A program made the position numbers and the translations under genes. The notes under the pieces were generated by a model that saw only the letters and a list, made by a program, of their open reading frames with translations, did not search any database and had not been told where the DNA came from. A stretch of DNA of 50,628 bases from Exiguobacterium sp. (GTDB taxonomy: Bacteria; Bacillota; Bacilli; Exiguobacteriales; Exiguobacteriaceae), in assembly GCF_020832205.1 (NCBI RefSeq), contig NZ_JAFIFD010000016.1:1-50628 (forward strand), read 5' to 3'. Shown here in pieces: positions 32,696 to 42,191 of this stretch (within the stretch, counting starts at the first letter, position 1; every line of letters begins with the position of its first letter).

Positions 32696-34054
32696 ATGGC
32701 AATCGAACGTACAGAACATGCGCGTCACCAAGCTCAAGTGACCGCGCTCATTCAAAAGGGGGACCCGGTCGATTTCCGCGACCTGTTCCTCACGTTACAC
32801 CCCGGTGAACAAGCCGACTTGTTTATCGAGCTCGAGCAACCCGAGCGACAGTTCGTCTATCAAGCGTTGACGCCGGAAGTGTTTACCGATCTGTTTGAAA
32901 AACTTGAACTCGAGAATCAGGAGCGGTTCATCCAAGAGATGCCGCGCCCATACGCCGTCCGTGTCTTGAACGACATGTTCTCGGACAACGCGGCCGATTT
33001 GATGAACGAGCTCCCTGACGACTTTATGAACGAACTGTTTGAACAAATGGATGAGACCGAAGCGACCGAAGTCAAAGACTTGATGCGCTACCCGGACGAT
33101 ACGGCCGGAGCGGTCATGACGACCGAATTCGTTGTCTTGAAATCAGACAAGACGGTCGGTGAGACGCTCGAAGAGCTGCGCGACCTCGGACCAGATGCCG
33201 AGACGATTTACTATTTATACGTCATCGACGCGTCGGGACGCCTCGTCGGCGTCGTCTCACTCCGTGACTTGATTGTGTCACCGTTAGACGCTCGAATCGC
33301 CGACATCATGGGAAGCCGTGTCGTCTCGGCGAACGTGCTCACCGACCAGGAAGATTTGGCCCGGACCGTCCAAAAGTATGACCTTCTCGCCCTGCCTGTC
33401 ATCGACGATGAAGAGAAATTGCTCGGCATCATCACGGTCGATGACGTCATGGACGTCATCGAGCGCGAGACGACAGAAGACTTCGAGGAGCTGTCCGCGA
33501 CGAAAGGATCGTCCGACATCAATATGGGACCGCTCGAAGCAGCGAAAAAACGAGCCCCGTGGATCATCAGCCTTATGTTTCTCGGCATGATCACCGCCTC
33601 GACGATCGGCGGCTTCGAAGAGACGCTCGAAACGATCGTCCTCCTTGCCGTCTTCATGCCGCTCGTCATGGGGTCGGCCGGAAACGCGGCCACCCAATCG
33701 CTCGTCGTTGCCGTTCGCTCGATTGCGCTCGGGACGATCAATCGGAAAAATGTCATCAAAATGGTACGACGTGAGTTCGGGACCGGGGTCATTCTCGGCC
33801 TCGTCTGTATGGTCGTCATCTTCGGCGTCATCACGTTCCTTTATGATAACGCCTTGATCGGCCTCATCGTCGGTATCTCTATATTCGCTGCGCTCAGTGT
33901 GGCGACGACCGTCGGGACGCTCATCCCGCTCCTCATCAACCGGTTAAAACTCGATCCGGCCGTCGCTTCAGGCCCGTTCATCACGACACTGATGGACAAC
34001 CTCGGCTTGATCATTTACTTCACAGTCGCCACATCGATGTTGCAGTTCCTCTAA
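32696..34054 (+). CDS. mgtE: Magnesium transporter MgtE
   Basis: Mg2+ channel in the cytoplasmic membrane that is gated by internal Mg2+. 452 residues: helical N domain (to about 135), two CBS domains (MTTEFVVL to about 265), a plug helix, and five membrane helices. The TM5 motif GPFITTLMDNLGL holds the Asp that lines the pore. Length and order match MgtE of Thermus and Bacillus. No Mg2+ riboswitch was seen in the 150 bases upstream. ATG follows AAAAGGAAGTGAG. Confidence 0.95.
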   Translation: MAIERTEHARHQAQVTALIQKGDPVDFRDLFLTLHPGEQADLFIELEQPERQFVYQALTPEVFTDLFEKLELENQERFIQEMPRPYAVRVLNDMFSDNAADLMNELPDDFMNELFEQMDETEATEVKDLMRYPDDTAGAVMTTEFVVLKSDKTVGETLEELRDLGPDAETIYYLYVIDASGRLVGVVSLRDLIVSPLDARIADIMGSRVVSANVLTDQEDLARTVQKYDLLALPVIDDEEKLLGIITVDDVMDVIERETTEDFEELSATKGSSDINMGPLEAAKKRAPWIISLMFLGMITASTIGGFEETLETIVLLAVFMPLVMGSAGNAATQSLVVAVRSIALGTINRKNVIKMVRREFGTGVILGLVCMVVIFGVITFLYDNALIGLIVGISIFAALSVATTVGTLIPLLINRLKLDPAVASGPFITTLMDNLGLIIYFTVATSMLQFL

Positions 34055-34058
34055 ACGA

Positions 34059-34088
34059 GACGTTTGCTTCGGCAAGCGTCTTTTTTTA
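34059..34088 (+). terminator. Terminator of mgtE
   Basis: GACGTTTGC / GCAAGCGTC stem with one G-T pair and a TTCG tetraloop, then seven T. Confidence 0.92.
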
Positions 34089-34191
34089 TTACGTTTCGTT
34101 TACAAATAGAAAAACGGGAAATAATTCGTTTCACCCGAGGGTATCACTATCAAATACTTATAAATAAGAAAGAACTGCGGGAGGAACGAAT

Positions 34192-35976
34192 ATGACCATT
34201 CAGCAAGTCATCTACATATTGATTACCGGGGCCCTGTTCATGGGACTTGTCGCTTACGTCTCGTATCGAATGACACGAGGAAAAGTTGAAAGCGCCGATG
34301 ACTACTTCCTCGCCGGACGCGGATTGACCGGCCTCTTTATCGCCGGGTCGCTCTTATTGACGAACTTGTCGGCCGAGCAGTTGATCGGGTTGAACGGACA
34401 ATCGTTCGCCGGCAACATGTCTGCGATGGCATGGGAAGTGACGGCCGGGATTGCCGCCATCATCATGGCACTCTTTTTACTGCCGCGCTTTCTCGGGATC
34501 GGCATCTCGACCATTCCGGAATTTTTGAGCCAACGCTACGATGAGGACGTTCGCCGGTTGACCGTCTTATTATTTCTGTTCGGATACATGTGTGTCACGA
34601 TTCCATCGATGCTCTATTCAGGCGGGTTGGCCGTCTTACAACTGTTCGACGTGCCTGAACTGTTAGGGGTCAGCTTCGAACAAGCGTTATGGATGGTCAT
34701 TTGGTTTATCGGGATTATCGGGGCCGTTTACGCCATCTTCGGTGGCCTCCGAGCCGTCGCCGTGTCAGATACGCTGAACGGCATCGGACTCGTCATCATC
34801 GGGTTTCTCGTCCCGACGCTCGGATTTATCGCTCTCGGTGACGGCAGTCTCGTCGACGGGATGAAGACGATCGCGACGTCAAACCCTGAGAAGTTGAATG
34901 CGATCGGGTCATCAAGCGATTCGGTTCCGTTCCTCTCTATTTTTACAGGGATGATCTTTGCGAACTTGTTCTACTGGGCGCTCAATCAGTACGTCATTCA
35001 GCGTGCCCTCGGTGCTAAAAACTTGGCAGAAGGACAAAAAGGGGTGCTCTTCACCGGTTACTTGAAGTTGCTCGTGCCGATCTTTATGTTGCTTCCGGGC
35101 ATCATCGCATTCCATTTATACGGTTCGAACGTCGATAAAGCCGACCTCGCCTATCCGAGTCTGATCGCCGACTTGTTGCCGATGTGGCTCATGGGCTTCT
35201 TCCTTGCCGTCTTGCTCGGCGCCGTATTCAGCTCGTTCAACTCGTTGCTGAACAGTATTGCCACGTTGTTCGTGCTCGATATTTACAAGCCGAAGTTCAA
35301 GCCGGACGCGTCGGACAAAGACTTGATTCGCGTCAGTAAGTGGTTCGGAACGTTCGTCGCGCTCGTGTCGTTCTTCGTCGCCCCGAACTTGATGTACGCA
35401 CCGGACGGACTGTGGGACTTGATTCGTCGCTTCACCGGATTTTTCAACATCCCGATTCTCGTCATCGTCTTGATCGGGATGCTCGCGAAGCGTGTGCCTG
35501 CCATCGCTGCTAAAATCGTGATCGTGTTCCACGTCATCACGTATTATTTCCTTGTCTGGGGCACGAATCAATGGTTCGGGTTTGACCTCGGTATCAATTT
35601 CATTCACATTTACGGCATCTTATTCGTCATTGAGACGAGTATCATGCTTCTGTTCGCCAAACTGCGTCCGATGCAACGCATCAACCCGATTCGCATCGAA
35701 CTCGGTCGTGTCAAACCGTGGCGTCATGCGATCTCGACGTCTATTCTGTTGGTCGCATCCATGGTGTTCGTCTACTTCGTGTTCTCTCCGATTGGGCTCG
35801 CCTACGCGGATGGCATCGTCTCGGGTTGGTTCTGGCCAGCTACACTCGGCTTGTTTGTGATGACAGGCGGCCTCGTCTTTGCCTCGTATCGCTACTGGCT
35901 CCCGCGCTATGAGGTGTATTTGAATAACCTCGGCACGACCGAAACCGAACGTGAAGAAGAAGCGAGCGGATCATAA
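34192..35976 (+). CDS. Sodium:solute symporter (SSS family), sugar-type
   Basis: Na+-driven importer of the SLC5/SSS family. 594 residues, about 14 membrane helices. SADDYFLAGRGLTGLFIAG and LTNLSAEQLIGLNGQ in helix 1, GGLRAVAVSDTLNG (sodium-site signature) in the middle, and a FSSFNSLLNSIATL motif. The NLSAEQLIG pattern is that of the sugar-type (SglT/YidK) branch rather than proline or pantothenate carriers. Substrate not determinable. ATG follows GGGAGGA. Confidence 0.87.
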   Translation: MTIQQVIYILITGALFMGLVAYVSYRMTRGKVESADDYFLAGRGLTGLFIAGSLLLTNLSAEQLIGLNGQSFAGNMSAMAWEVTAGIAAIIMALFLLPRFLGIGISTIPEFLSQRYDEDVRRLTVLLFLFGYMCVTIPSMLYSGGLAVLQLFDVPELLGVSFEQALWMVIWFIGIIGAVYAIFGGLRAVAVSDTLNGIGLVIIGFLVPTLGFIALGDGSLVDGMKTIATSNPEKLNAIGSSSDSVPFLSIFTGMIFANLFYWALNQYVIQRALGAKNLAEGQKGVLFTGYLKLLVPIFMLLPGIIAFHLYGSNVDKADLAYPSLIADLLPMWLMGFFLAVLLGAVFSSFNSLLNSIATLFVLDIYKPKFKPDASDKDLIRVSKWFGTFVALVSFFVAPNLMYAPDGLWDLIRRFTGFFNIPILVIVLIGMLAKRVPAIAAKIVIVFHVITYYFLVWGTNQWFGFDLGINFIHIYGILFVIETSIMLLFAKLRPMQRINPIRIELGRVKPWRHAISTSILLVASMVFVYFVFSPIGLAYADGIVSGWFWPATLGLFVMTGGLVFASYRYWLPRYEVYLNNLGTTETEREEEASGS

Positions 35977-36029
35977 ACGATTGAAACACCTCACTTGTCA
36001 ATGGACGAGTGAGGTGTCTTGTTTCAATC
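35977..36029. terminator. Hairpin between the symporter and PAS-GGDEF genes
   Basis: Long inverted repeat (GATTGAAACACCTCACT and its interrupted complement) between convergent genes. T-runs are short, so termination is likely but less efficient than elsewhere in the window. Confidence 0.6.
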
Positions 36030-36906
36030 TATGCTTATGGACGTACATCATACGGTCAGCTTCGTCGTATAGCTCCTTAAAATCCGACACGTGCCTATCC
36101 CACGCCGAACCGAGCGCAGCCGAGATCTCGGCCTCGTCCAACGCGTCATGAATGTCGGCGACTAGTTGTTCAAATGATGATTCGGTCACATCGCTCACAA
36201 GGACGACGAACTCATCCCCGCCGAGTCGATATACTTTCGGGCTACGGCTCGTCAACGCGTGGGCTGTCCGTTGCAACAATTGATCGCCGGCCGAGTGACC
36301 GTTTTCATCGTTCACTCGTTTCAAGTCGTTCAAGTCGACAATGATCACACCGATAGCGATTGCTTTATCCTTCCATCGGTCAATCGTCTCGTCAAAGGCG
36401 CGCCGGTTCCATACCCCCGTCAAACTGTCGTGACGACTCTCATACACGAGCGCCTCCCGCTCGGCTACCGCAGCCTCGACGTTCCGGATGACGCCTTGAA
36501 CGGCTACGAGCTCATCCCCCTCATAGATCGGGGTCGTATATTCCTCGAACGTCAAATAGCGCCCATCGTTCGTTCGCCATCGTTGCAAGATCGGCTCGTC
36601 GTAGTTGACGTGACCAGTCACTTTATTCACGAGCAGCTCATAGTCGTCCGGATGGATGCGACGAAAGCAATCGTATGGATCGTCGTAGTTTTGGGAGACC
36701 GTTCCTTCTCCTAAATAGTCGTCAAGGGAAGGGCTGATGTAGCGAAACCGAAAGACGGGCTTCACGTCAAAAATATAGATGACGTCTTTCATTTGATCAG
36801 TGAAACGGCTCAACGGCTCATCTGAGTGCTTCGCTTGATCACGGATTTTGTACACGATGAATGTTAAACTAATGCCAATGACAATCCCGCCCCACAACTC
36901 GATCAT
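35998..36906 (-). CDS. PAS-GGDEF diguanylate cyclase
   Basis: 302 residues: one membrane helix at the N-terminus, a PAS domain (about 38-145, with a PAC-like end GVIRNVEAAV), then GGDEF (about 155-300) with HDSLTGVWNRRAF, IVDLNDLKRVND and an intact YRLGGDEF. The inhibitory RxxD site is missing (SRSP at that place). Expected to make cyclic di-GMP in answer to a signal at the PAS domain, which is not identifiable. Start ATG at 36906 follows GGGGAGGGGA. Confidence 0.9.
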   Translation of the reverse strand: MIELWGGIVIGISLTFIVYKIRDQAKHSDEPLSRFTDQMKDVIYIFDVKPVFRFRYISPSLDDYLGEGTVSQNYDDPYDCFRRIHPDDYELLVNKVTGHVNYDEPILQRWRTNDGRYLTFEEYTTPIYEGDELVAVQGVIRNVEAAVAEREALVYESRHDSLTGVWNRRAFDETIDRWKDKAIAIGVIIVDLNDLKRVNDENGHSAGDQLLQRTAHALTSRSPKVYRLGGDEFVVLVSDVTESSFEQLVADIHDALDEAEISAALGSAWDRHVSDFKELYDEADRMMYVHKHRLKQDTSLVH

Positions 36907-37050
36907 GACGTCCCCTCCCCTCGTCTAAAATCTTTGTCTATCTTATCACGGAGAATGTCGGCCACCTACGCTGCATCCATTATTTAGGGGAATGAATTTT
37001 TAATTTTTTGTGTGTGATGTGCCAAACTATAGGAATGATGGAGGGCAGAC

Positions 37051-37443
37051 ATGGAACAGCGAATCCGTCCTTATGAGGAACAGGACTTTAATCAGATTCA
37101 AGCGCTGAACGAGGCGGAAGGCTGGACACAGCTCGTCGCGCGATCGGACGAGACGAGACAGGCGTGGGACCACTCGAACGTGGCCTATGTCATCGAAGAC
37201 GCCGGCGACATCGTCGCCTACATTCGTGGCCTGACGGATTCGGCCGTCAGTCTGTACGTATGCGAGTTGCTCATCGCCCCGTCCCATCGCCAGCTCGGTT
37301 TAGGTGAACAGTTATTGACACACGTCCACTCCCTTTACCCGACGACGCGGATGGAGCTGCTCGCGAGCGCATCGTCGCATACGTATTATGAACGATTGAG
37401 CTTCCGTCCGTTTCATGGCTTTCGAAAAACGATTCACGAATAG
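37051..37443 (+). CDS. GNAT-family N-acetyltransferase
   Basis: 130 residues. Typical GNAT fold: N-terminal IRPYEEQDFNQI, the acetyl-CoA loop of the form APSHRQLGLGEQL (RxxGxG variant QxGLG), and YYERLSFRPF near the end. Substrate unknown. ATG follows GGAGGG. Eight bases upstream of the reductase gene on the same strand, so one transcript. Confidence 0.88.
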   Translation: MEQRIRPYEEQDFNQIQALNEAEGWTQLVARSDETRQAWDHSNVAYVIEDAGDIVAYIRGLTDSAVSLYVCELLIAPSHRQLGLGEQLLTHVHSLYPTTRMELLASASSHTYYERLSFRPFHGFRKTIHE

Positions 37444-37451
37444 GAGGAAAC

Positions 37452-38159
37452 ATGATGAAACTAGCTCTCGTCACCGGTGCCTCGCGCGGTCTCGGCCGTG
37501 CCGTCGCCGAGGAACTACTGAAGCGTGATTACGAGGTGATCAATTTCTCACGGACACGTGCGAACGACGCCTCATTCCGACAAATCGAGGTCGACTTATC
37601 AGACGGTCCGAGCACGCTCGCCGCTCTCGAACAAGTCGGACCGCTCATCGAACAAGCCGATTCTCTACTCGTCGTCCAAAACGCGGCATTGATTGAACCG
37701 ATTCATCAAGCTGGCCAGCTGAACACGAACGAACTGACGGCTCACGTCCAAGCCAACTTGCTCGCACCGATGCTCATCACCAACGCCGTCCTTGCCTACG
37801 ACTTGCCTGTCTCGCTCATCCACGTGACGTCAGGCGCCGCCAAGCGTCCGATCTCCGGATGGAGCGCCTACTGTGCGACGAAGGCCGGGCTCGATCATTT
37901 TACCGAAACGGTCGCCCTTGAACTCACCGGCACAGAACACCGGGCCGCCTTGTTCAACCCCGGCGTGATGGACACATCGATGCAAGCTAGTATCCGGTCT
38001 TCATCAAAAGAGGCGTTTCGTGACGTCGAGCAGTTCCAGGCTTACGTCGCGGAAGGACGTCTCCGAGCGCCAGAAACGGTCGCCCGCGTCCTCGTCGAGC
38101 AGATGGTGGACCAGCCGTTTGAGAACGGGAGAATGTACTCCATCTATGACCTCATTTAA
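37452..38159 (+). CDS. Short-chain dehydrogenase, benzil/sepiapterin reductase-like
   Basis: NADP(H)-dependent reductase of the classical SDR family. 235 residues. Cofactor motif TGASRGLGRAV at residue 9, VVQNAAL (NNAG equivalent), catalytic Ser in VTSGAAK and YCATK. The overall form resembles YueD of Bacillus, a benzil reductase, but the natural substrate is unclear. Two ATG codons in a row; AGGAGG is five or eight bases upstream. Confidence 0.87.
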   Translation: MMKLALVTGASRGLGRAVAEELLKRDYEVINFSRTRANDASFRQIEVDLSDGPSTLAALEQVGPLIEQADSLLVVQNAALIEPIHQAGQLNTNELTAHVQANLLAPMLITNAVLAYDLPVSLIHVTSGAAKRPISGWSAYCATKAGLDHFTETVALELTGTEHRAALFNPGVMDTSMQASIRSSSKEAFRDVEQFQAYVAEGRLRAPETVARVLVEQMVDQPFENGRMYSIYDLI

Positions 38160-38244
38160 ATTTTTACCAGGAAAGAAAAAACGCCACCCTTCTTCGTTCG
38201 AACCGACTACACTAAAGTCAAATGAATGAAGAAAGGATGACGTC

Positions 38245-38457
38245 ATGATGAAAACGATTGCTGGAGGCCTCCTGTTTTTTGGCTTGTTCTGTCTCGCCTT
38301 GTCGTTCACGATGATCGGCGACACGGCCATCGTCGGAGCGATGGTGAGCGGCGTGTCGATTCTCTCGAGCGTCGGGCTTTGGTTCGGGGCGACGGAAGTC
38401 GTCCGGGTGCGGTCGGACTTACAAACCGTCAAAAAAACGTCTTTCCCTGCTGAATGA
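38245..38457 (+). CDS. Small membrane protein, 70 residues
   Basis: Two hydrophobic helices and a short basic tail (RVRSDLQTVKKTSFPAE). No family recognised. GAAAGGATG precedes the ATG pair. Ends in a terminator shared with the convergent acidic-protein gene. Confidence 0.65.
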   Translation: MMKTIAGGLLFFGLFCLALSFTMIGDTAIVGAMVSGVSILSSVGLWFGATEVVRVRSDLQTVKKTSFPAE

Positions 38458-38472
38458 GGGAAAGACGTTTTG
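38431..38472. terminator. Bidirectional terminator
   Basis: AAAACGTCTTTCCCT and AGGGAAAGACGTTTT arms; the T-run is better on the minus strand (seven T). Confidence 0.85.
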
Positions 38473-38475
38473 GAT

Positions 38476-38898
38476 TCAATTCTCGTCGTCTTCATCGTCA
38501 GCGAACTCTTCGAAATCATACTCTTCGAAGTCTTCTTCGTCGATAAAGATATCACGATCGTTGACGACGTGAATCGGACCGTTGGCCACATCGATTCGAA
38601 TCGTCCACGCCCACGGAATGCGCAATCGGCTGTACACGCCCGTCCAGAATTCCATCGATTCTTGCTCGTATTGCTCGAACTCTGTGAGCAATTCTTTGAA
38701 CGTTACTCCGGATAACTGGAAGTTTGAGTCTTGGATACGTTGAAGCGCGTGATGCTTCGCTTCAAGTTCCGCCGCTCGGACCATCTCTTCGGCAGTCGCC
38801 ATCTCGAGAATCGTACCATCTGGCGGCAGAATGTCGTATACGTTAAACAATTCGCCTTCTTCTACTTCTTCATCAAACTCATAGTCATCGTGCCGCAT
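38476..38898 (-). CDS. Hypothetical acidic protein, 140 residues
   Basis: Acidic at both ends (FDEEVEEGE; a final stretch of Asp/Glu/Phe/Tyr), with a middle part containing FWTGVYSRLRIPWAW and NGPIHVVNDRDIFI that looks folded. No known domain seen. ATG follows GAGGAGGAA. Solitary gene with its own terminator. Confidence 0.7.
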   Translation of the reverse strand: MRHDDYEFDEEVEEGELFNVYDILPPDGTILEMATAEEMVRAAELEAKHHALQRIQDSNFQLSGVTFKELLTEFEQYEQESMEFWTGVYSRLRIPWAWTIRIDVANGPIHVVNDRDIFIDEEDFEEYDFEEFADDEDDEN

Positions 38899-39043
38899 GC
38901 TACATTCCTCCTCACTCTAGTTGAATCTATTCCATTATACCATTCCACATCTGCTCATAACGAAACATTCGTGTATATATTTTCAACAGACGGGAATGAT
39001 AGATGGTGATAGCATCTCTCACAGAGAAAGGGGCAATTTGACG

Positions 39044-40039
39044 ATGAACGACACATTCCAAGCACTCGTCCTCGACAAGCAAGAAGACAGGCTGCACGCC
39101 GAAGTGAAAGACGTGCAACGAGAGGCATTGCCGAAAGAAGAAGACGGCAACGTCTTAGTGGAGGTCCATTACTCGGCGCTCAATTATAAAGACGCGCTCG
39201 CTTTGACCGGTTCCGGCTCGATCATCAACAACTATCCGTTCATTCCCGGCTGTGAATTCGTAGGAACCGTCGCCTCCTCCGACCATCTCGACTTCAAAGA
39301 AGGGGATGAAGTCATCGCGACGGGGTTTGGCATCGGCGAGCGACACTTTGGCGGATTCAGCCGTTACGCGCAAGTCCCAGGGAATTGGCTCGTCAAACTG
39401 CCAAAAGGGATGTCGATGCGGGACGCCATCACGCTCGGAACCCCTGGACTGACTGCCATGTTTGCCGTCGAGGCGCTCGAGCATGAACAGATCCATCCGG
39501 GACAAGAAGTGCTCGTCACCGGCGCATCGGGCGGGGTCGGCAGCTTTTCCATCGCTATCTTGCATAAACTCGGCTATCACGTGCTCGCCTCGACCGGAAA
39601 GACCGACCCGTCTTATTTACGAAGCCTCGGCGTCGAGAACATCATTGCCCGGAGCGAACTCGAAGGCCCTGCCCGTCCGCTTGACAAGCAACGGTTCGAC
39701 GCCGCCATCGACTCGGTCGGCGGCGAGACGCTCGGAAACATTTTAAGCCGGACCCGTTACGAAGGGACCGTCGTCGCCTGCGGGCTCGCCGGGGGACACG
39801 AGCTTCACACGACGGTTTACCCGTTCATCTTGCGGGGTGTCCGCCTCATCGGCATCGATTCGGTCATGCAACCGATCACGAGACGAGTGACGGCGTGGGA
39901 ACGGCTGCATGAGCTCGTCGACGAAACGGTGCTCAATCATATGGTCCACGAGATCCCGCTCCATGATGTGCCAAGGCATGCCGAGGCGATGATTCGCGGC
40001 GAATTGAGCGGTCGGACCGTCATTCGACTCCATGCATAA
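39044..40039 (+). CDS. Zinc-free medium-chain oxidoreductase, YhdH/AcuI-type
   Basis: NADPH-dependent reductase of the acrylyl-CoA/quinone type. 331 residues. ALNYKDALALTG is the family opening, GFGIGERHFGGFS and the Rossmann motif TGASGGVGSFSI follow; there are no structural zinc cysteines. AcuI enzymes reduce acryloyl-CoA, but many relatives act on quinones or enones. The ATG at 39044 is ten bases from AAAGGGG; the frame runs 41 codons further without a ribosome site. Confidence 0.87.
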   Translation: MNDTFQALVLDKQEDRLHAEVKDVQREALPKEEDGNVLVEVHYSALNYKDALALTGSGSIINNYPFIPGCEFVGTVASSDHLDFKEGDEVIATGFGIGERHFGGFSRYAQVPGNWLVKLPKGMSMRDAITLGTPGLTAMFAVEALEHEQIHPGQEVLVTGASGGVGSFSIAILHKLGYHVLASTGKTDPSYLRSLGVENIIARSELEGPARPLDKQRFDAAIDSVGGETLGNILSRTRYEGTVVACGLAGGHELHTTVYPFILRGVRLIGIDSVMQPITRRVTAWERLHELVDETVLNHMVHEIPLHDVPRHAEAMIRGELSGRTVIRLHA

Positions 40040-40075
40040 AACAACAGGGCTGAATCAACCGATTCAGCCCTGTCT
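40040..40075 (+). terminator. Hairpin terminator after the YhdH-type gene
   Basis: ACAGGGCTGAATC / GATTCAGCCCTGT with AACC loop; the T-run is weak (CTCTGTATT). Confidence 0.65.
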
Positions 40076-40095
40076 CTGTATTCTCCATGGTAAGG

Positions 40096-40440
40096 TTATA
40101 ACGTGAAGCCGTTCGGTGCGTCTTTTACGACGACGATGACTTTGCCTTGATCTAACTTCTTCTCGAGCTGGTCCGCCTCTGTGGCCGCAAAGCCGAGCTG
40201 TTCGAATTGAGCCCGCAACTCGTCCCCTTTTTTACGGAACAAGTTTTTTGCGGCCGTTCCGAGACCGACGTCCGACGCGGATACCGTATTCGCATCGGCG
40301 TTGTCCGCGACACGATCCGTCCGATCGTCATCGTGCGTGATCACGTAAATATGCGAGTCGTCGACTCCTTTTGCTTTCATCGATTGAATGGCGGTGACGA
40401 CTTCTTCATCGTTTGTAAACTCTTTGTACAAAACTGACAT
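40096..40440 (-). CDS. General stress protein, YflT-like (DUF1269/GS17M type)
   Basis: 114 residues, soluble. One alpha/beta GS17M-type domain: EVVTAIQSMKAKGVDDSHIYV then a charged centre (AKNLFRKKGDELRAQF) and a final GKVIVVVKDA strand. YflT of Bacillus is induced by heat and general stress; role unknown. ATG follows AAGGAGGAG. No clear sigma-B promoter could be picked out upstream. Confidence 0.8.
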   Translation of the reverse strand: MSVLYKEFTNDEEVVTAIQSMKAKGVDDSHIYVITHDDDRTDRVADNADANTVSASDVGLGTAAKNLFRKKGDELRAQFEQLGFAATEADQLEKKLDQGKVIVVVKDAPNGFTL

Positions 40441-40507
40441 GTCTATTCTCCTCCTTCAATAGCGTTACAGTAATAGGTATTTCCTGTTTTCCTCCAAGCT
40501 ACACATT

Positions 40508-40534
40508 AAAAAACGATGACAATTGTCATCGTTT
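40508..40534 (-). terminator. Perfect palindromic terminator of murE
   Basis: A 24-base perfect palindrome at 40511-40534 centred on AATT, followed by six T on the minus strand. Confidence 0.9.
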
Positions 40535-40536
40535 CG

Positions 40537-41997
40537 TCAAACGGCCGGTTCTTGGCCTTTTAATTTTTTCAGTTCCGCCAATAAGATATCCGATTCATTG
40601 AACGGGACCGCCTCACTGCCGATCCGTTCGACATGGTCGTGTCCTTTTCCGACGACGACGACGCGTTTCCCTTCGAGCGCTTGAACGGCCGCATGGCGCA
40701 GTGCTGCGCGGCGCTCTTCAAACGTGACGTACTGCGTGTCCGCCTCGACCCCTTTTAACAGCCCATCGATGATCTGTTTCGGGTCCTCGGTCCGGACGTC
40801 ATGTACCGTCACGATCAAATCGTTCGAATAGCGGCTCGCGATCCGTCCCATCTCAGCTCGCTTCGTCGGGTCACGATCCCCGGCCGCACTCAACACGACG
40901 ACGAGATGCCGTTCGCCTTTTTGAAGCGTCGACAAACATTTTTCTAACCCGTCCGGCGTGTGCGCGTAATCGATATAAATTTCAGCATCTTCCGTGTCGA
41001 GCCGTTCCAGACGGCCTTTTGGAAGCGTGAGTCCCGGGACGTTGGCAATGATGGCTCGAAGCATCAGTTCAGACGTCGACACGAGTCCGATGGCCGCAGC
41101 CAAGTTGGCGGCGTTGAACGCGCCCATGAACTGAACAGGCACTTCAATTGTCATGGCGTTCACTTTGACACGCACCGTATCGTCTAGCCAGATGACTTGA
41201 ATATCGGCCGGTACGTTCGTGTGCGTGCTATACATGACACGCCGTCGTGTCGGTGCGAACGACGCCATGATTTCGCTTGCTTCGTCCTCGGCGTTCAAGA
41301 TGATCGCATCGCCACCTGTCTGTTCGACTTGCTCGAACAGACGAGCTTTCGCCCGCGCGTACTCGTCCATCGAGCGATGGTAATCCAGATGGTCATGCGT
41401 CAAATTCGTAAACGCTGCCGCGTGGAAATGAACGCCTTCGACGCGTCCTTCCATCATGGCATGTGAAGACACCTCGACGACGCAGTCGGTCACACCGGCA
41501 TCGGCCATTTCAGCCAAGATTCGGTGCAAGACGACGGCCTCTGGTGTCGTATTTGGTGTTGTTAACGTCTTGTCTTTATAGCGGGCGCCGATCGTACTGA
41601 CGATCCCGACCGGTCGTCCCGATAGACGGAACAAGTCGTACGTCAGTGTCGCTGTCGTCGTTTTCCCGTTCGTGCCGGTGACGCCATAGACGCGCATGCG
41701 GTGCGACGGATGATCGTAAAACGCACTGGCCACGATACCGGCCGTTCGTTTCGTATCCGCGACGACGAGGTTAGGCACATCAAGCTCAAGCGGATATTCC
41801 GAGATGATGGCGCTTGCGCCTTTCGACACGGCGTCTTCCGCGAATTCATGCCCATCCACCGTATAACCGCGGATGCAAATAAACAAATTCCCTGGACTGA
41901 CCTTCCTGGAATCCGTTTCAATTCCGGTCACCCATGGATCACATTCGATGTCATCCATCTCATTTCCTAGAATGGCGGATAAACGTTTCGTCCTCAT
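40537..41997 (-). CDS. murE: UDP-MurNAc-tripeptide synthetase MurE, probably lysine-adding
   Basis: Adds the third amino acid to UDP-MurNAc-L-Ala-D-Glu during cell-wall synthesis. 486 residues. ATP loop GVTGTNGKTTTA, VEVSSHAM, FTNLTHDHLDYHR and DYAHTPDGLEKCL are the Mur ligase hallmarks. The DNPR motif that selects meso-diaminopimelate is absent; the region reads VRTEDPKQI, so L-lysine is the likely substrate. The ATG at 41997 is eight bases from GAAAGGAAG; the frame extends 29 codons more without support. It stands alone, away from the mur/fts cluster. Confidence 0.9.
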   Translation of the reverse strand: MRTKRLSAILGNEMDDIECDPWVTGIETDSRKVSPGNLFICIRGYTVDGHEFAEDAVSKGASAIISEYPLELDVPNLVVADTKRTAGIVASAFYDHPSHRMRVYGVTGTNGKTTTATLTYDLFRLSGRPVGIVSTIGARYKDKTLTTPNTTPEAVVLHRILAEMADAGVTDCVVEVSSHAMMEGRVEGVHFHAAAFTNLTHDHLDYHRSMDEYARAKARLFEQVEQTGGDAIILNAEDEASEIMASFAPTRRRVMYSTHTNVPADIQVIWLDDTVRVKVNAMTIEVPVQFMGAFNAANLAAAIGLVSTSELMLRAIIANVPGLTLPKGRLERLDTEDAEIYIDYAHTPDGLEKCLSTLQKGERHLVVVLSAAGDRDPTKRAEMGRIASRYSNDLIVTVHDVRTEDPKQIIDGLLKGVEADTQYVTFEERRAALRHAAVQALEGKRVVVVGKGHDHVERIGSEAVPFNESDILLAELKKLKGQEPAV

Positions 41998-42126
41998 GCT
42001 GTGTACTTCCTTTCTCATGGGTGTCGCTAGGTTCGCAAACCTTATCGTCATGGTACTAGATTTTAGGTGTAATGGAGATGACAAATATATTACTTCCCTT
42101 TTTCATAGGAAAACAACCGTCCCATC

Positions 42127-42167
42127 AAAAAAATCCCAAACCCGTTTTCTGAGTTTAGGACATGGAT
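42127..42167 (-). terminator. Terminator of the WYL-like gene
   Basis: Minus-strand TCCTAAACTC / GGGTTTGGGA stem with two G-T pairs and a seven-base loop, then seven T. The remaining 42000-42126 holds nothing else I can identify. Confidence 0.7.
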
Positions 42168-42191
42168 TCGTCATCATCGTGCAAAAATCCT

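Noticed and set aside
40441-40510. Sigma-B promoter before the YflT-like gene
   Set aside because: Only poor matches to GTTTAA and GGGTAT at workable spacing; nothing better than chance.
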